From assembly GCA_900771805.1 (NCBI GenBank), contig CAAGPL010000009.1:1-64000 (forward strand): a stretch of DNA of 64,000 bases. Reading direction: 5' to 3'. The notes beneath the pieces were generated by a model. It saw only the letters and a list, made by a program, of their open reading frames with translations, did no database searches and was not told the DNA's origin. The stretch is from Bacilli bacterium. Lineage in GTDB: Bacteria; Bacillota_I; Bacilli_A; RF39; UBA660. Every line of letters starts with the position of its first letter. Positions within the stretch are counted from its first letter, which is position 1. Positions 17,412 to 24,795 of this stretch are shown here, in pieces. The translations under genes were made by a program, and so were the position numbers.

Positions 17412-17439
17412 ACCATTTTTTAGTCTTGCTCATAAAATA
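17412..17439 (+). promoter_or_regulatory. Possible sigma-K-type promoter before gerE
   Basis: AC at 17412-17413, then 17 bp, then CATAAAATA (17431-17439), which matches the mother-cell sigma-K -10 pattern CATANNNTA. A sigma-A-like TATAAT at 17467 has no -35. In B. subtilis gerE is a sigma-K gene, so the match makes sense, but in AT-rich DNA it may be chance. Confidence 0.3.
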
Positions 17440-17489
17440 ATATAGAAAAAATATTAAAATACCTCTTATAATAGGAAAGTGGGGAAATT

Positions 17490-17696
17490 ATGAGCAAGGC
17501 AATACTAACAAAAAGAGAAAAGGAAATCTTTGATTATTTAATAACAAATAAAACTACAAGAGAAATAGCACAAAAACTAAAAATAAGTGAAAAAACTGTT
17601 AGAAATCATATATCTAATGTGATGCAAAAACTTGGTGTTAAAGGAAGAGCATGTGCGGTAATTGAACTTATAAAATTAAATGAGATTACTTTATAA
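17490..17696 (+). CDS. gerE: GerE-like LuxR-type transcription regulator
   Basis: 68 residues consisting only of a LuxR/GerE helix-turn-helix domain (LTKREKEIFDYL, TTREIAQKLKISEKTVRNHISNVMQKLGVKGRACAVIELIKL). The bare-domain size matches GerE (74 residues in B. subtilis), the late mother-cell regulator of coat genes. Placement between a SpoIIIAH-like gene and gerM supports this over a generic response-regulator fragment. AAGTGGGG lies upstream. Confidence 0.8.
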   Translation: MSKAILTKREKEIFDYLITNKTTREIAQKLKISEKTVRNHISNVMQKLGVKGRACAVIELIKLNEITL

Positions 17697-17721
17697 AATC
17701 GCATATAATATGCGATTTTTT
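17695..17721 (+). terminator. Terminator of gerE
   Basis: Perfect 11-bp stem (17695-17705 with 17709-17719), 3-base loop, T run. Confidence 0.85.
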
Positions 17722-17729
17722 CATATAAT
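17703..17729 (+). promoter_or_regulatory. Possible sigma-E-type promoter before gerM
   Basis: ATA (17703-17705), 16 bp, then CATATAAT (17722-17729), one base from the sigma-E -10 CATACAAT. It overlaps the gerE terminator. gerM is a sigma-E gene in B. subtilis. Confidence 0.35.
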
Positions 17730-17745
17730 GTAAAGGAGGTTATAC

Positions 17746-18696
17746 ATGTTAAGAAAATTTGTTTATAATAAAATTTTTAGAACTACAGGTATGCTTTTAT
17801 TACTATTATTGCTTCTTTTATTTCCAGCTTCAAAAGAATATAATTTAAAAGATGATTATTCAGTTAAAACAAGTGCAAATATAAAAAAAAGAGAAGTATA
17901 TTTAATTGATAAAGATGGATATGTTGCTAGGTGTAAAATTAATATAAATGAAACATCTAAAATAAATTATGCAAAAAAAATGATAGAATTTTTGATAATT
18001 GATGGGAAATATGAAGAAAAAATTCCAAATGGTTTTAAACCTATTTTACCTTCTGATTTAAAGATTAATAATATAACAATAAATGATAATAATATTAATG
18101 TGGACTTATCTAAAGAGTTTTATGATTTAACAAGCAAAGACTTTATTAAAGCTAAAGAAGCAATAACATATAATTTAACTTCATTAGATGGAATTTATAA
18201 TGTATATTTGAGTATAGATGGTAAATTACTTAATAATTTTGATAATAAAACTGTTATTCAGCCTTTTAAAAGATCTGATGGAATAAATAAAAGCTATGAA
18301 CAAACAAATTATAAAAATACTAATAGTGTAACAGTTTATTTTGTAAATAAGGGTAACAATAATTATCATTTTGTTCCTGTAACTAAAATAACGAATGATA
18401 ATAGAGAGAAAATTAGAATAATAATTGATGAACTTACAACATCAAATATTTATGAAACTAATTTAATGAGTTTTTTAAATTATAATACTAAATTACTGGA
18501 TTATGAATTAAAGGATAATATTTTAACGCTAAATTTTAATGAGTTTTTATTTGATGATAGCGCAAATAAAAACATACTTGAAGAGGTTATATATTCAATT
18601 TGTTTATCTATAAGGGATAATTATAGTGTAAAAGAAGTTGTTTTTACAGTGAATGGAAAAGAAATTATTAAAAGTGTTATAAAAAATATTGAATAA
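17746..18696 (+). CDS. gerM: GerM-like spore protein with two GerM domains
   Basis: 316 residues. A hydrophobic N-terminal segment (LLLLLLLLLFP, about 16-27) looks like a lipoprotein-less signal or anchor. Two GerM domains follow: about 50-165 (VYLIDKDGYVARCKI to YNVYLSIDGK) and about 195-310 (VTVYFVNKGNNNYHFVPV to VVFTVNGKEI). GerM functions in the intermembrane space during engulfment and is needed for SpoIIQ/SpoIIIAH localisation in B. subtilis, which fits the SpoIIIAH-like gene nearby. AAAGGAGG precedes the ATG. Confidence 0.85.
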   Translation: MLRKFVYNKIFRTTGMLLLLLLLLLFPASKEYNLKDDYSVKTSANIKKREVYLIDKDGYVARCKININETSKINYAKKMIEFLIIDGKYEEKIPNGFKPILPSDLKINNITINDNNINVDLSKEFYDLTSKDFIKAKEAITYNLTSLDGIYNVYLSIDGKLLNNFDNKTVIQPFKRSDGINKSYEQTNYKNTNSVTVYFVNKGNNNYHFVPVTKITNDNREKIRIIIDELTTSNIYETNLMSFLNYNTKLLDYELKDNILTLNFNEFLFDDSANKNILEEVIYSICLSIRDNYSVKEVVFTVNGKEIIKSVIKNIE

Positions 18697-18717
18697 TTAT
18701 TTCTTTTGTTGTATAAT
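18689..18717 (+). promoter_or_regulatory. Sigma-A promoter of tRNA-Arg
   Basis: TTGAAT (18689-18694), 17-bp spacer, TATAAT (18712-18717). The -35 overlaps the last codons of gerM. Transcription should begin near 18724, just before the left arm of the inverted repeat. Confidence 0.8.
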
Positions 18718-18726
18718 TAATTTGTT

Positions 18727-18802
18727 CTTATTCAAACAAGTTTTAAATTTTATGAAATTTAATTATGTTCCTTTTAATAACATTGTTCATTGTTTGAATA
18801 AG
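18727..18802 (+). repeat. 13-bp perfect inverted repeat in the tRNA-Arg leader
   Basis: CTTATTCAAACAA (18727-18739) pairs perfectly with TTGTTTGAATAAG (18790-18802). Between them TTAAATTT/AAATTTAA makes a smaller inner hairpin. The right arm ends four bases before the tRNA 5' end. No gene is seen in the 18697-19040 stretch apart from this leader, the tRNA and two terminators. Confidence 0.8.
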
Positions 18803-18806
18803 CCTT

Positions 18807-18883
<77 letters not shown>

Positions 18884-18895
18884 CTTATGAAAAAT

Positions 18896-18922
18896 AAAAA
18901 CTTGCATTTGTAAGTTTTTTTT
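18896..18922 (+). terminator. Terminator of tRNA-Arg
   Basis: 10-bp stem with one G-T pair (18896-18905 with 18910-18919), 4-base loop, T run. Confidence 0.8.
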
Positions 18923-18945
18923 ATTTAATTAATTTACATATAAAC

Positions 18946-18975
18946 GCAAGGATAGTTATTATTCTTGCATTTTTT
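18946..18975 (+). terminator. Second tandem terminator after tRNA-Arg
   Basis: 9-bp stem with one G-T pair (18946-18954 with 18960-18968), loop GTTAT, then T run. No gene lies between this and the previous terminator. Confidence 0.75.
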
Positions 18976-18983
18976 AATAAAAA

Positions 18984-19003
18984 TTTTTATAAAATCCCGA
19001 GGG
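18984..19003 (+). repeat. 20-bp motif ending CCGAGGG, copy 1
   Basis: A T/A-rich stretch followed by ATCCCGAGGG. It matches 45126-45145 at 18 of 20 positions. Both copies follow a terminator and precede a gene (C39 exporter here, dnaG there). Role unknown. Confidence 0.55.
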
Positions 19004-19040
19004 AATATTATATATCTTAGATAACAATATAACTGAGGAG

Positions 19041-21056
19041 GTGATAATTATTAGTAATTGCTTTGTAAATCAAACTGAAAACAATGATTGTGGCTTAGCT
19101 TGCTTAACAATGGTATTAAAGTATTTTAATATAGATACATCACTTAAAAAACTTAAAAATAGCATTTCATATAAGGATGAAATGATTAGTGTATATGACA
19201 TTATTAAAATATCAAAAAAATATGGCATTTTAGCTACTGGATATAAGAATGTTAATATTAGTGATTTAAAATTTCCATGTATAATTCATGTAATTAAAAA
19301 TGGAAAACAGCATTTTATTACTTTACTTGATAAAAAGAAAAATAAATTTTTACAAGCAGATCCATCTTTGATTGGAATGTCTTACATAAGTTATGAAGAT
19401 TTAAAAAATAAATATACTGGTGTAGCTATATTTTTTGAAAAAAATAATGATATCAAGTCATCTTTTTTTAAAAATAAAGTTTTAATATTAAAATCCTTAC
19501 TTCTTTTTTCTTTTATTACTTTATTAAATATTCTATGTTCATTTTTTATTCCTATTTTAGTAAATTTAAGAGTAAATAATAAAAATTTATCTCTTATTTT
19601 AACAATCTCATTATTATTTTTTACATTTCAAATAATAAAAGACTTGATGAATTATTTAAAAGATAAATATTTGGTAAGACTTAATTTATTAGTTGATAAG
19701 TTTGTTACAATGCCAACTATAAATAAAATTATTAATCTTCCTCATAAGTTCTATCATTATAACAGTTCTGGGAAGTTAATTACAAAGATAAATGATTTGT
19801 CTTATATAAAGGAGGGTATTTACGTATTTTTAAATGTTATTATAATTAATTTAATGTTTATAATAATTATATTAACTATTTTATTATTTAAAAATATTTT
19901 TGTTTTTTTATTAAGTGTTATATTTATCTTAGTTATATATATTTTAAATAAAAAATTTATAAAAAACAATTTAAATAAAATATATGAAATTCAATGTCTA
20001 AATGAAATAATGTATGACAAATTATCAAGTACTTTTAAGGCTATTTTGATGATAAAAAATTTATCTAAGGAAAATTATTTTATAAAAGATATAAATAATA
20101 CTCATGAAGATATAATGAAAATGAATTGTAATTTTATGAAAAAACAGGAAAGGTTTAACTTACTATTATCATTTATTATTACGACGATGTCATTTTTAGT
20201 AATTTTAATACTTTTATCACAAAATGTAAGAATAACAGATATTTTAATATTATTTTCTTTGTTTCAAACAATAGTAGATTCATCTAATCAAGTAAGTAAG
20301 CAAATACCTTTATATCAAGAATTTAAGGTGGCTTATTTAAGAATAAATGAGGTATATCAAAAAAAAGAACTTGAAAAAACAAATAAATATATTGATATTA
20401 ATAAAATAACAATAAAGAATTTAAATTTTTCATATGAAAATAATGAAGTTTTAAAGGATGTTAATTTAAATATTTATAAGGGTGATTGGATTTTTATAAA
20501 TGGTATAACAGGTAGTGGAAAATCAACATTATTTAAGATAATTACAAAACAAATTGATTTTGATAGTAATTCAATTTTTATTAATAAAACTAATTTAAAT
20601 GATATTAAAGAAGAGATAATTAGAAATTCTATTATGTATGTAGATCAAAAACTGAATTTAATTAATGCAAGTATAAAAGAAAATATATTTATGGGGGATA
20701 CTTTTGATTTTAAACCTGTTAAAACAGCTTTAGTAGATGAAATGTTAAAAACGAATAAAATTGATTATGATTATAAAATAGATAGTACAAATTCTAATTT
20801 ATCTGGTGGACAAATAAGTAAAATAATAATAGCTCAAGCATTGAACTCTAAAAGAGATTTTATAATATTTGATGAAACAACAAGTAATTTAGATATTAAA
20901 ACTGAAAGAAGAATTTTTGATAATATTAAAAGAAAATACAAAGATAAGACAATAATTGTTATAACACACAGAAAATCAAACATTAATTATTTTAATAAAG
21001 TGTTTTTGTTTAATGATGGAAAAATAATAAAATTAAAAAAGGGGGAAATATTATGA
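19041..21056 (+). CDS. C39 peptidase-containing ABC exporter (bacteriocin/peptide maturation)
   Basis: 671 residues. Domain order: peptidase C39 (about 6-130) with catalytic Cys in QTENNDCG, His in KQHFITLLD and Asp in QADPS; six transmembrane helices (about 148-400); ATPase with Walker A GITGSGKST, signature LSGGQ and Walker B DFIIFDETTSNLD. Such exporters cut the double-glycine-type leader from a peptide and export it. Start is unclear: a GTG at 19041 overlaps the ribosome binding site AGGAGG (19036-19041), whereas ATT at 19047 or 19050 is better spaced; no ATG lies before the catalytic Cys. Two leader-peptide genes follow, the first overlapping the stop codon. Confidence 0.93.
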   Translation: MIIISNCFVNQTENNDCGLACLTMVLKYFNIDTSLKKLKNSISYKDEMISVYDIIKISKKYGILATGYKNVNISDLKFPCIIHVIKNGKQHFITLLDKKKNKFLQADPSLIGMSYISYEDLKNKYTGVAIFFEKNNDIKSSFFKNKVLILKSLLLFSFITLLNILCSFFIPILVNLRVNNKNLSLILTISLLFFTFQIIKDLMNYLKDKYLVRLNLLVDKFVTMPTINKIINLPHKFYHYNSSGKLITKINDLSYIKEGIYVFLNVIIINLMFIIIILTILLFKNIFVFLLSVIFILVIYILNKKFIKNNLNKIYEIQCLNEIMYDKLSSTFKAILMIKNLSKENYFIKDINNTHEDIMKMNCNFMKKQERFNLLLSFIITTMSFLVILILLSQNVRITDILILFSLFQTIVDSSNQVSKQIPLYQEFKVAYLRINEVYQKKELEKTNKYIDINKITIKNLNFSYENNEVLKDVNLNIYKGDWIFINGITGSGKSTLFKIITKQIDFDSNSIFINKTNLNDIKEEIIRNSIMYVDQKLNLINASIKENIFMGDTFDFKPVKTALVDEMLKTNKIDYDYKIDSTNSNLSGGQISKIIIAQALNSKRDFIIFDETTSNLDIKTERRIFDNIKRKYKDKTIIVITHRKSNINYFNKVFLFNDGKIIKLKKGEIL

Positions 21057-21193
21057 AAAAATTAAATAATAGAGAATTAAAAAGCATAAAAGCAGGTGCA
21101 TCAAGTGGTTTTATATTTGCTAGTATAATAGCAGGTATTTCGTTTCTAGCAGGTATTTTTGATGGTTTCACAAGACCATTTAGATGCAGATAA
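21053..21193 (+). CDS. Exported peptide precursor 1 (putative two-peptide bacteriocin)
   Basis: 46 residues. Leader MKKLNNRELKSIKAG has Glu at -8, Leu at -7 and Ile at -4 relative to a cut after AG, the pattern of double-glycine leaders read by C39 peptidases. The predicted mature peptide (31 residues, starting ASSGF) is hydrophobic with small-residue spacing (AGISFLAG) and ends RPFRCR, with a single Cys. The ATG overlaps the exporter stop (ATGA) and has GGGGG upstream. Too short for ordinary gene-length thresholds but well supported by context. Confidence 0.85.
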   Translation: MKKLNNRELKSIKAGASSGFIFASIIAGISFLAGIFDGFTRPFRCR

Positions 21194-21209
21194 TAAAGGA
21201 GGGATTATT

Positions 21210-21377
21210 ATGAAACTAACTAAAAGCGAATCTAAAAAAATAAAGGCTGGTGCTTCTATTACTGCTTCATTTTTAAATGCATTAATAAGAGGATTTAATT
21301 CATTTGTTGATATTGGTAGATACTTCGGAAGCAGTGTAAGAAGATTATTTGGTGGGAAATATTGTCCTATTAAATAA
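21210..21377 (+). CDS. Exported peptide precursor 2 (putative two-peptide bacteriocin)
   Basis: 55 residues. Leader MKLTKSESKKIKAG shares the IKAG-AS junction with precursor 1, with Glu at -8 and Ile at -4. The mature part (41 residues) is amphipathic and basic, has a GxxxG motif (GRYFG) and ends GGKYCPIK, again with a single Cys. Start at ATG 21210 behind AAAGGAGGG; longer readings begin in non-leader sequence. Sixteen bp after precursor 1, so both are made together. No immunity gene is recognisable next to them. Confidence 0.85.
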   Translation: MKLTKSESKKIKAGASITASFLNALIRGFNSFVDIGRYFGSSVRRLFGGKYCPIK

Positions 21378-21439
21378 AAAGAAATTTTAAACAGAATATT
21401 TGAAATTTCAATATTCAATATTATTATTTTTAATATATT

Positions 21440-21474
21440 AAAAAGTGTGAATAATTAATTTTTTCACACTTTTT
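21440..21474 (+). terminator. Terminator of the C39 exporter-peptide operon
   Basis: 12-bp perfect stem (21440-21451 with 21463-21474), 11-base loop, ending in five T. Just upstream (21402-21424) is a second near-palindrome without a loop. Confidence 0.85.
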
Positions 21475-21539
21475 GAATAGAAATAATTTCATTTTCTTCT
21501 AATATTCGTCATTTTTTATAATAAATAAGTAAAAATATA

Positions 21540-21568
21540 TTGAAATTAAAATAATTGGGTGCTATAAT
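21540..21568 (+). promoter_or_regulatory. Sigma-A promoter of rpsU
   Basis: TTGAAA (21540-21545), 17-bp spacer, TATAAT (21563-21568). Confidence 0.85.
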
Positions 21569-21603
21569 TACTAGTAGAAAAAAAGGAGAGGGGGGAAAGA
21601 AAA

Positions 21604-21804
21604 ATGATTACTGTTCAAGTAAAAAATGGAAACGTTGATGCGGCTTTGAAAAAATTTAAGCAAAGAGTAGCAAAAAGCGGTCTCCCTTCAGAAGTAAAAA
21701 AGAAGCAAGCTTTTGATAAACCTGGGGTTGAGAGAAGAAATGCTAAGAAAGAAGCAATAAAAAATAGTCGTAAGGCTGCAAGACGCGAAAGAAATGCTGC
21801 ATAA
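21604..21804 (+). CDS. rpsU: 30S ribosomal protein S21
   Basis: 66 residues. Typical S21: ITVQVKNGNVDAALKKFKQRVAKSG, then a basic C-terminal helix (RRNAKKEAIKNSRKAARR). Strong purine-rich ribosome binding site (AAGGAGAGGGGGG). As in other Bacilli it precedes yqfC-yqfD; the usual yqeY (GatB-related) gene between them is absent here. Confidence 0.97.
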   Translation: MITVQVKNGNVDAALKKFKQRVAKSGLPSEVKKKQAFDKPGVERRNAKKEAIKNSRKAARRERNAA

Positions 21805-21838
21805 TTTTTCTTTACTCAATTAAAAGTTACTATTTTAC

Positions 21839-21864
21839 ATAGTGATTTTTTTTTTGCATAAAAT
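21839..21864 (+). promoter_or_regulatory. Possible sigma-E-type promoter before yqfC
   Basis: ATA (21839-21841), 15 bp, CATAAAAT (21857-21864), two mismatches or fewer to the sigma-E -10 CATACAAT. yqfC-yqfD are sigma-E genes in B. subtilis. Confidence 0.35.
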
Positions 21865-21879
21865 TAAATGGTGATACTT

Positions 21880-22131
21880 ATGAAAATAAAAAACATAATT
21901 AACAATTATGTAGAATGTAACTTATTTGAAATAAAAATTATAGATGATCGTGTTAAAATTTATTATTATGATAAAATAAAGCACTTTTCAAATAATAAAA
22001 TAATAGTTTCAAAAGATAATAAAAATTATAAAATAGAAGGAAAAAATTTGATAATTGAAAAGCTTTTTAAAGAACTGCTTGTAATAAAAGGTGACGTAAA
22101 TAAAATTTTGTTAGGTGATTTTAATGAATAA
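21880..22131 (+). CDS. yqfC: Sporulation protein YqfC (YabP/YqfC family)
   Basis: 83 residues, small beta-rich protein of the YabP/YqfC family (VECNLFEIKIIDDRVKIYYYDKI, FSNNKIIVSKDNKNYKIEGKNL). Length matches B. subtilis YqfC. Made in the mother cell; role poorly known. Start at ATG 21880 behind GGTGAT; an in-frame ATG at 21868 overlaps that binding site. Overlaps yqfD by 8 bp. Confidence 0.85.
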   Translation: MKIKNIINNYVECNLFEIKIIDDRVKIYYYDKIKHFSNNKIIVSKDNKNYKIEGKNLIIEKLFKELLVIKGDVNKILLGDFNE

Positions 22132-23296
22132 AGGATATGTAAAAATAAGTATTGTTGGAAAAAATCCTGATTTTTTTTTAAAGCGTTATTGTATAAATAA
22201 TTTTAATTTTTGGGATTATAAAAAATTAAATTATAATAAAATTACCATTAAATTATCTTTTGAGGATTATCTTTTGCTTATAAGTAAAAAAAGTATTTAT
22301 GATATAAAAATAATTAAATTTTATGGATTAATTAAATATATTAATTATATTAAAAATAATTATTTATTTTTAATTTGTTTTTTAATATCAATTATTTTTC
22401 TTATTTTTCTTAGTAATTTATGTTTTGATATTGAAGTTGTTCATAATGATAAAAAAGTAAGAAAAATCATAATAGAAAATTTAAATGATAATGGTATAAA
22501 AAAATTTTATATTATACCAAATTATGATAAACGAAAAAAAATAATAGAAAAAATTATTCAAAAAAACAAAAATCAAATAGAATGGCTTGAAATTGAAAGA
22601 AAAGGTAGTAAATTAATCGTTAAAGTAACAGAAAGAAGAATAAATAAAAAAGAACAAAAATTAAATCCAAGACATATTGTTGCTAAAAAAAGAGGAATAA
22701 TTAAAAAAATAGAAGCTCAAAATGGAGTTATTCTAAAAAAGATAAATGACTATGTAGAAAAAGGAGATGTAATAATATCGGGGGATATTATTAAAGATGA
22801 AACGGTAAAAGATAAAATAGTTGCAAATGGTACTATTTATGCAGAGACATGGTATAAAGTAAAAGTAGAATATCCTTTATATTATAAAGAAACTAGATAT
22901 CTTAATGAAGTTAAAAATAATATTATTATAAGTTTTTTAAATAAAAAATTATATGTAAGAAAAAATTATACCAATTCTTATTTAGAAAAGAAAAACATTT
23001 TAATTTATGATAAAATTTTTCCATTTAATGTAAGTATGGAAAAACAAAGAAAAACTAAAACATTTAAGCAAATTTTAAATTATGAAGAAGCACTTAAAAA
23101 GGCTAATTTACTTGCCGAAAAAAAGATTTTATCAGGTCTTTTAAAAGATGAACATATAATAAGCAAAAAAACTTTGAATTTTAATGTTTATGAGAGTAAA
23201 ATAGTTGTAGATGTATTTTTTAAAGTATATGAAAATATAACTGATTACTTAGATGTTGATTTAAGTTTAATTAAAATAACACCTAAAACTAATTAA
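22124..23296 (+). CDS. yqfD: Sporulation protein YqfD
   Basis: 390 residues. N-terminal domain (about 1-65), one transmembrane helix (about 75-100, NNYLFLICFLISIIFLIFLSNL) and a large extracytoplasmic part with a FtsQ/POTRA-like section and a beta-rich section. This is the YqfD stage IV sporulation layout, close to the usual 390-400 residues. Coupled to yqfC by overlap; AGGTGAT upstream of ATG 22124. Confidence 0.9.
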   Translation: MNKGYVKISIVGKNPDFFLKRYCINNFNFWDYKKLNYNKITIKLSFEDYLLLISKKSIYDIKIIKFYGLIKYINYIKNNYLFLICFLISIIFLIFLSNLCFDIEVVHNDKKVRKIIIENLNDNGIKKFYIIPNYDKRKKIIEKIIQKNKNQIEWLEIERKGSKLIVKVTERRINKKEQKLNPRHIVAKKRGIIKKIEAQNGVILKKINDYVEKGDVIISGDIIKDETVKDKIVANGTIYAETWYKVKVEYPLYYKETRYLNEVKNNIIISFLNKKLYVRKNYTNSYLEKKNILIYDKIFPFNVSMEKQRKTKTFKQILNYEEALKKANLLAEKKILSGLLKDEHIISKKTLNFNVYESKIVVDVFFKVYENITDYLDVDLSLIKITPKTN

Positions 23297-23311
23297 AAAA
23301 AGAGGTTTATC

Positions 23312-23926
23312 ATGTCAAATATGTTCTTAAAAATTATTCATAATTTATGGCCAATGCTTTTTATATTTACAATAATTATAATATCTATTAGAATAACTTA
23401 TCTAATTTGTAATAAGCAAAAATTTGTTTTGTATAAAGAAATTAAAATGTTGTTTTTTCTTTTTTATATTTTACTTTTATACTATGTAGTTACTTTTCAA
23501 GATAATAATTATGGGACAAATAATTTCATTTTATTTAAAGAGATATTTAGATATAATATAACCTCTAAATTATTTTTAAGAAATGTTTTAGGTAATATAA
23601 TTCTTTTTATACCACTTGGAATTTTTTCAAGTGATATAATTAAAAATAAGACATTTATTCCTATATTTTTTATTTCTCTTATAGTTTCATGCTCAATAGA
23701 ATTTGCACAAAGTATGATAGATAGAACTGCTGATATAGATGATGTTATTTTAAATGTATTAGGTGGTATAATAGGTTACGTCTTGTATAAATATGCAAAT
23801 AAAAAATTTCATAAATTTCCAAAAATTATTAAGAATGAATTATTTTTGGATGTATTGTCTTTATTTCTAATTTTTATTATAATATATTTAGCTTTTAAGT
23901 TTAATTTTTGGAGGTTTATAGCATGA
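23312..23926 (+). CDS. VanZ-like membrane protein
   Basis: 204 residues with four to five hydrophobic segments. NFILFKEIFRY, RNVLGNIILFIPLG and SIEFAQSMIDRTADIDDVILNVLGGIIGY are the VanZ family core. VanZ-like proteins occur in many Firmicutes; some give low-level teicoplanin resistance, most are uncharacterised. Sits in the yqfD-ybeY gap, where B. subtilis has phoH, here missing. AGAGGTTT lies upstream. Confidence 0.85.
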   Translation: MSNMFLKIIHNLWPMLFIFTIIIISIRITYLICNKQKFVLYKEIKMLFFLFYILLLYYVVTFQDNNYGTNNFILFKEIFRYNITSKLFLRNVLGNIILFIPLGIFSSDIIKNKTFIPIFFISLIVSCSIEFAQSMIDRTADIDDVILNVLGGIIGYVLYKYANKKFHKFPKIIKNELFLDVLSLFLIFIIIYLAFKFNFWRFIA

Positions 23927-24369
23927 ATTATTTTGAAGTAATAAATGATTGCAATGTATTATTAGAAGAAGAAAAACAAATGAAAGATTTTATAAATTAT
24001 TGTATAAAAAAGTTGAAATTGAAAAACGTAATGTTTAATGTTATAATAATTGATAATAAGAAAATTCATGAAATAAATAAAAAATATAGAATGATAGATA
24101 GACCAACGGATGTAATATCTTTTGCTCTAGAAGATAATAAAGAAAATTTTATTAGCAAAATAAGAATGTTAGGGGATATTTACATATCATATGAAAAAGT
24201 AATTTCTCAAGCACTAGATTATAATCATTCACGAGACAGAGAATTATGTTTTTTAGCTATTCATGGATTACTTCATCTTTTAGGATATGATCATATGAAT
24301 AAAGAAGATGAAATAAAAATGTTTGAATTACAGAAGGAGTTGTTAAATAGTTATGGCATCAAAAAATAA
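23923..24369 (+). CDS. ybeY: Endoribonuclease YbeY (rRNA maturation)
   Basis: 148 residues. HGLLHLLGYDH gives the three zinc-binding histidines, and the upstream strand RPTDVISFALED is standard. YbeY acts in 16S rRNA 3' maturation and ribosome quality control. Start at ATG 23923 behind TTTGGAGG; a TTG at 23908 is inside the binding site. Overlaps the VanZ gene by 4 bp and the dgkA-type gene by 17 bp. Confidence 0.95.
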   Translation: MNYFEVINDCNVLLEEEKQMKDFINYCIKKLKLKNVMFNVIIIDNKKIHEINKKYRMIDRPTDVISFALEDNKENFISKIRMLGDIYISYEKVISQALDYNHSRDRELCFLAIHGLLHLLGYDHMNKEDEIKMFELQKELLNSYGIKK

Positions 24370-24790
24370 GGTTAATGTTGAAATATCAAGAGGAAAATAT
24401 GTTGAATCATTAAATTTAAAAAAATTAGGTTTCAAAAGAATTTTAAAAAGCTTTAAATTTTCTTTTGATGGTTTAAAATATGCATATATTCATGAACAAA
24501 GTTTACTTTTACATGTAATTGTTATGACATTTATAGTAGTTTGTGGTTTTGCATTTAAAATAAGTCCTATTCAGTGGGTAATAACACTTGTTATGGGAGC
24601 TTTAATTTTAGTTGCTGAATTATTTAACACATCAATAGAAGCAGTAGTTGATATGGTAACAGAAGAATTTCATCCACTTGCTAAAGTTGCTAAAGATACT
24701 GCATCAGCAGCATGTTTTATTGCTGATATGACAGCAGCTGGGATGTGGCTTGTTGTTTTTGTTCCAAAAATAATTTTGTTGTTTAGGTAA
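24353..24790 (+). CDS. dgkA: DgkA-type lipid kinase, copy 1
   Basis: 145 residues. A basic N-terminal extension (1-30), then three transmembrane helices of the diacylglycerol/undecaprenol kinase family. AELFNTSIEAVVDMVTEEFHPLAKVAKDTASAA holds the catalytic Glu, Asn and Lys-Asp residues. In Firmicutes this enzyme phosphorylates undecaprenol for cell-wall lipid recycling. Standard position after ybeY. A second copy follows after 5 bp. Confidence 0.92.
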   Translation: MASKNKVNVEISRGKYVESLNLKKLGFKRILKSFKFSFDGLKYAYIHEQSLLLHVIVMTFIVVCGFAFKISPIQWVITLVMGALILVAELFNTSIEAVVDMVTEEFHPLAKVAKDTASAACFIADMTAAGMWLVVFVPKIILLFR

Positions 24791-24795
24791 TTAAT

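Noticed and set aside
21402..21424. Near-palindrome after peptide 2 as the operon terminator
   Set aside because: The arms meet without a loop and no T run follows directly; the stem at 21440-21474 is a much better terminator.
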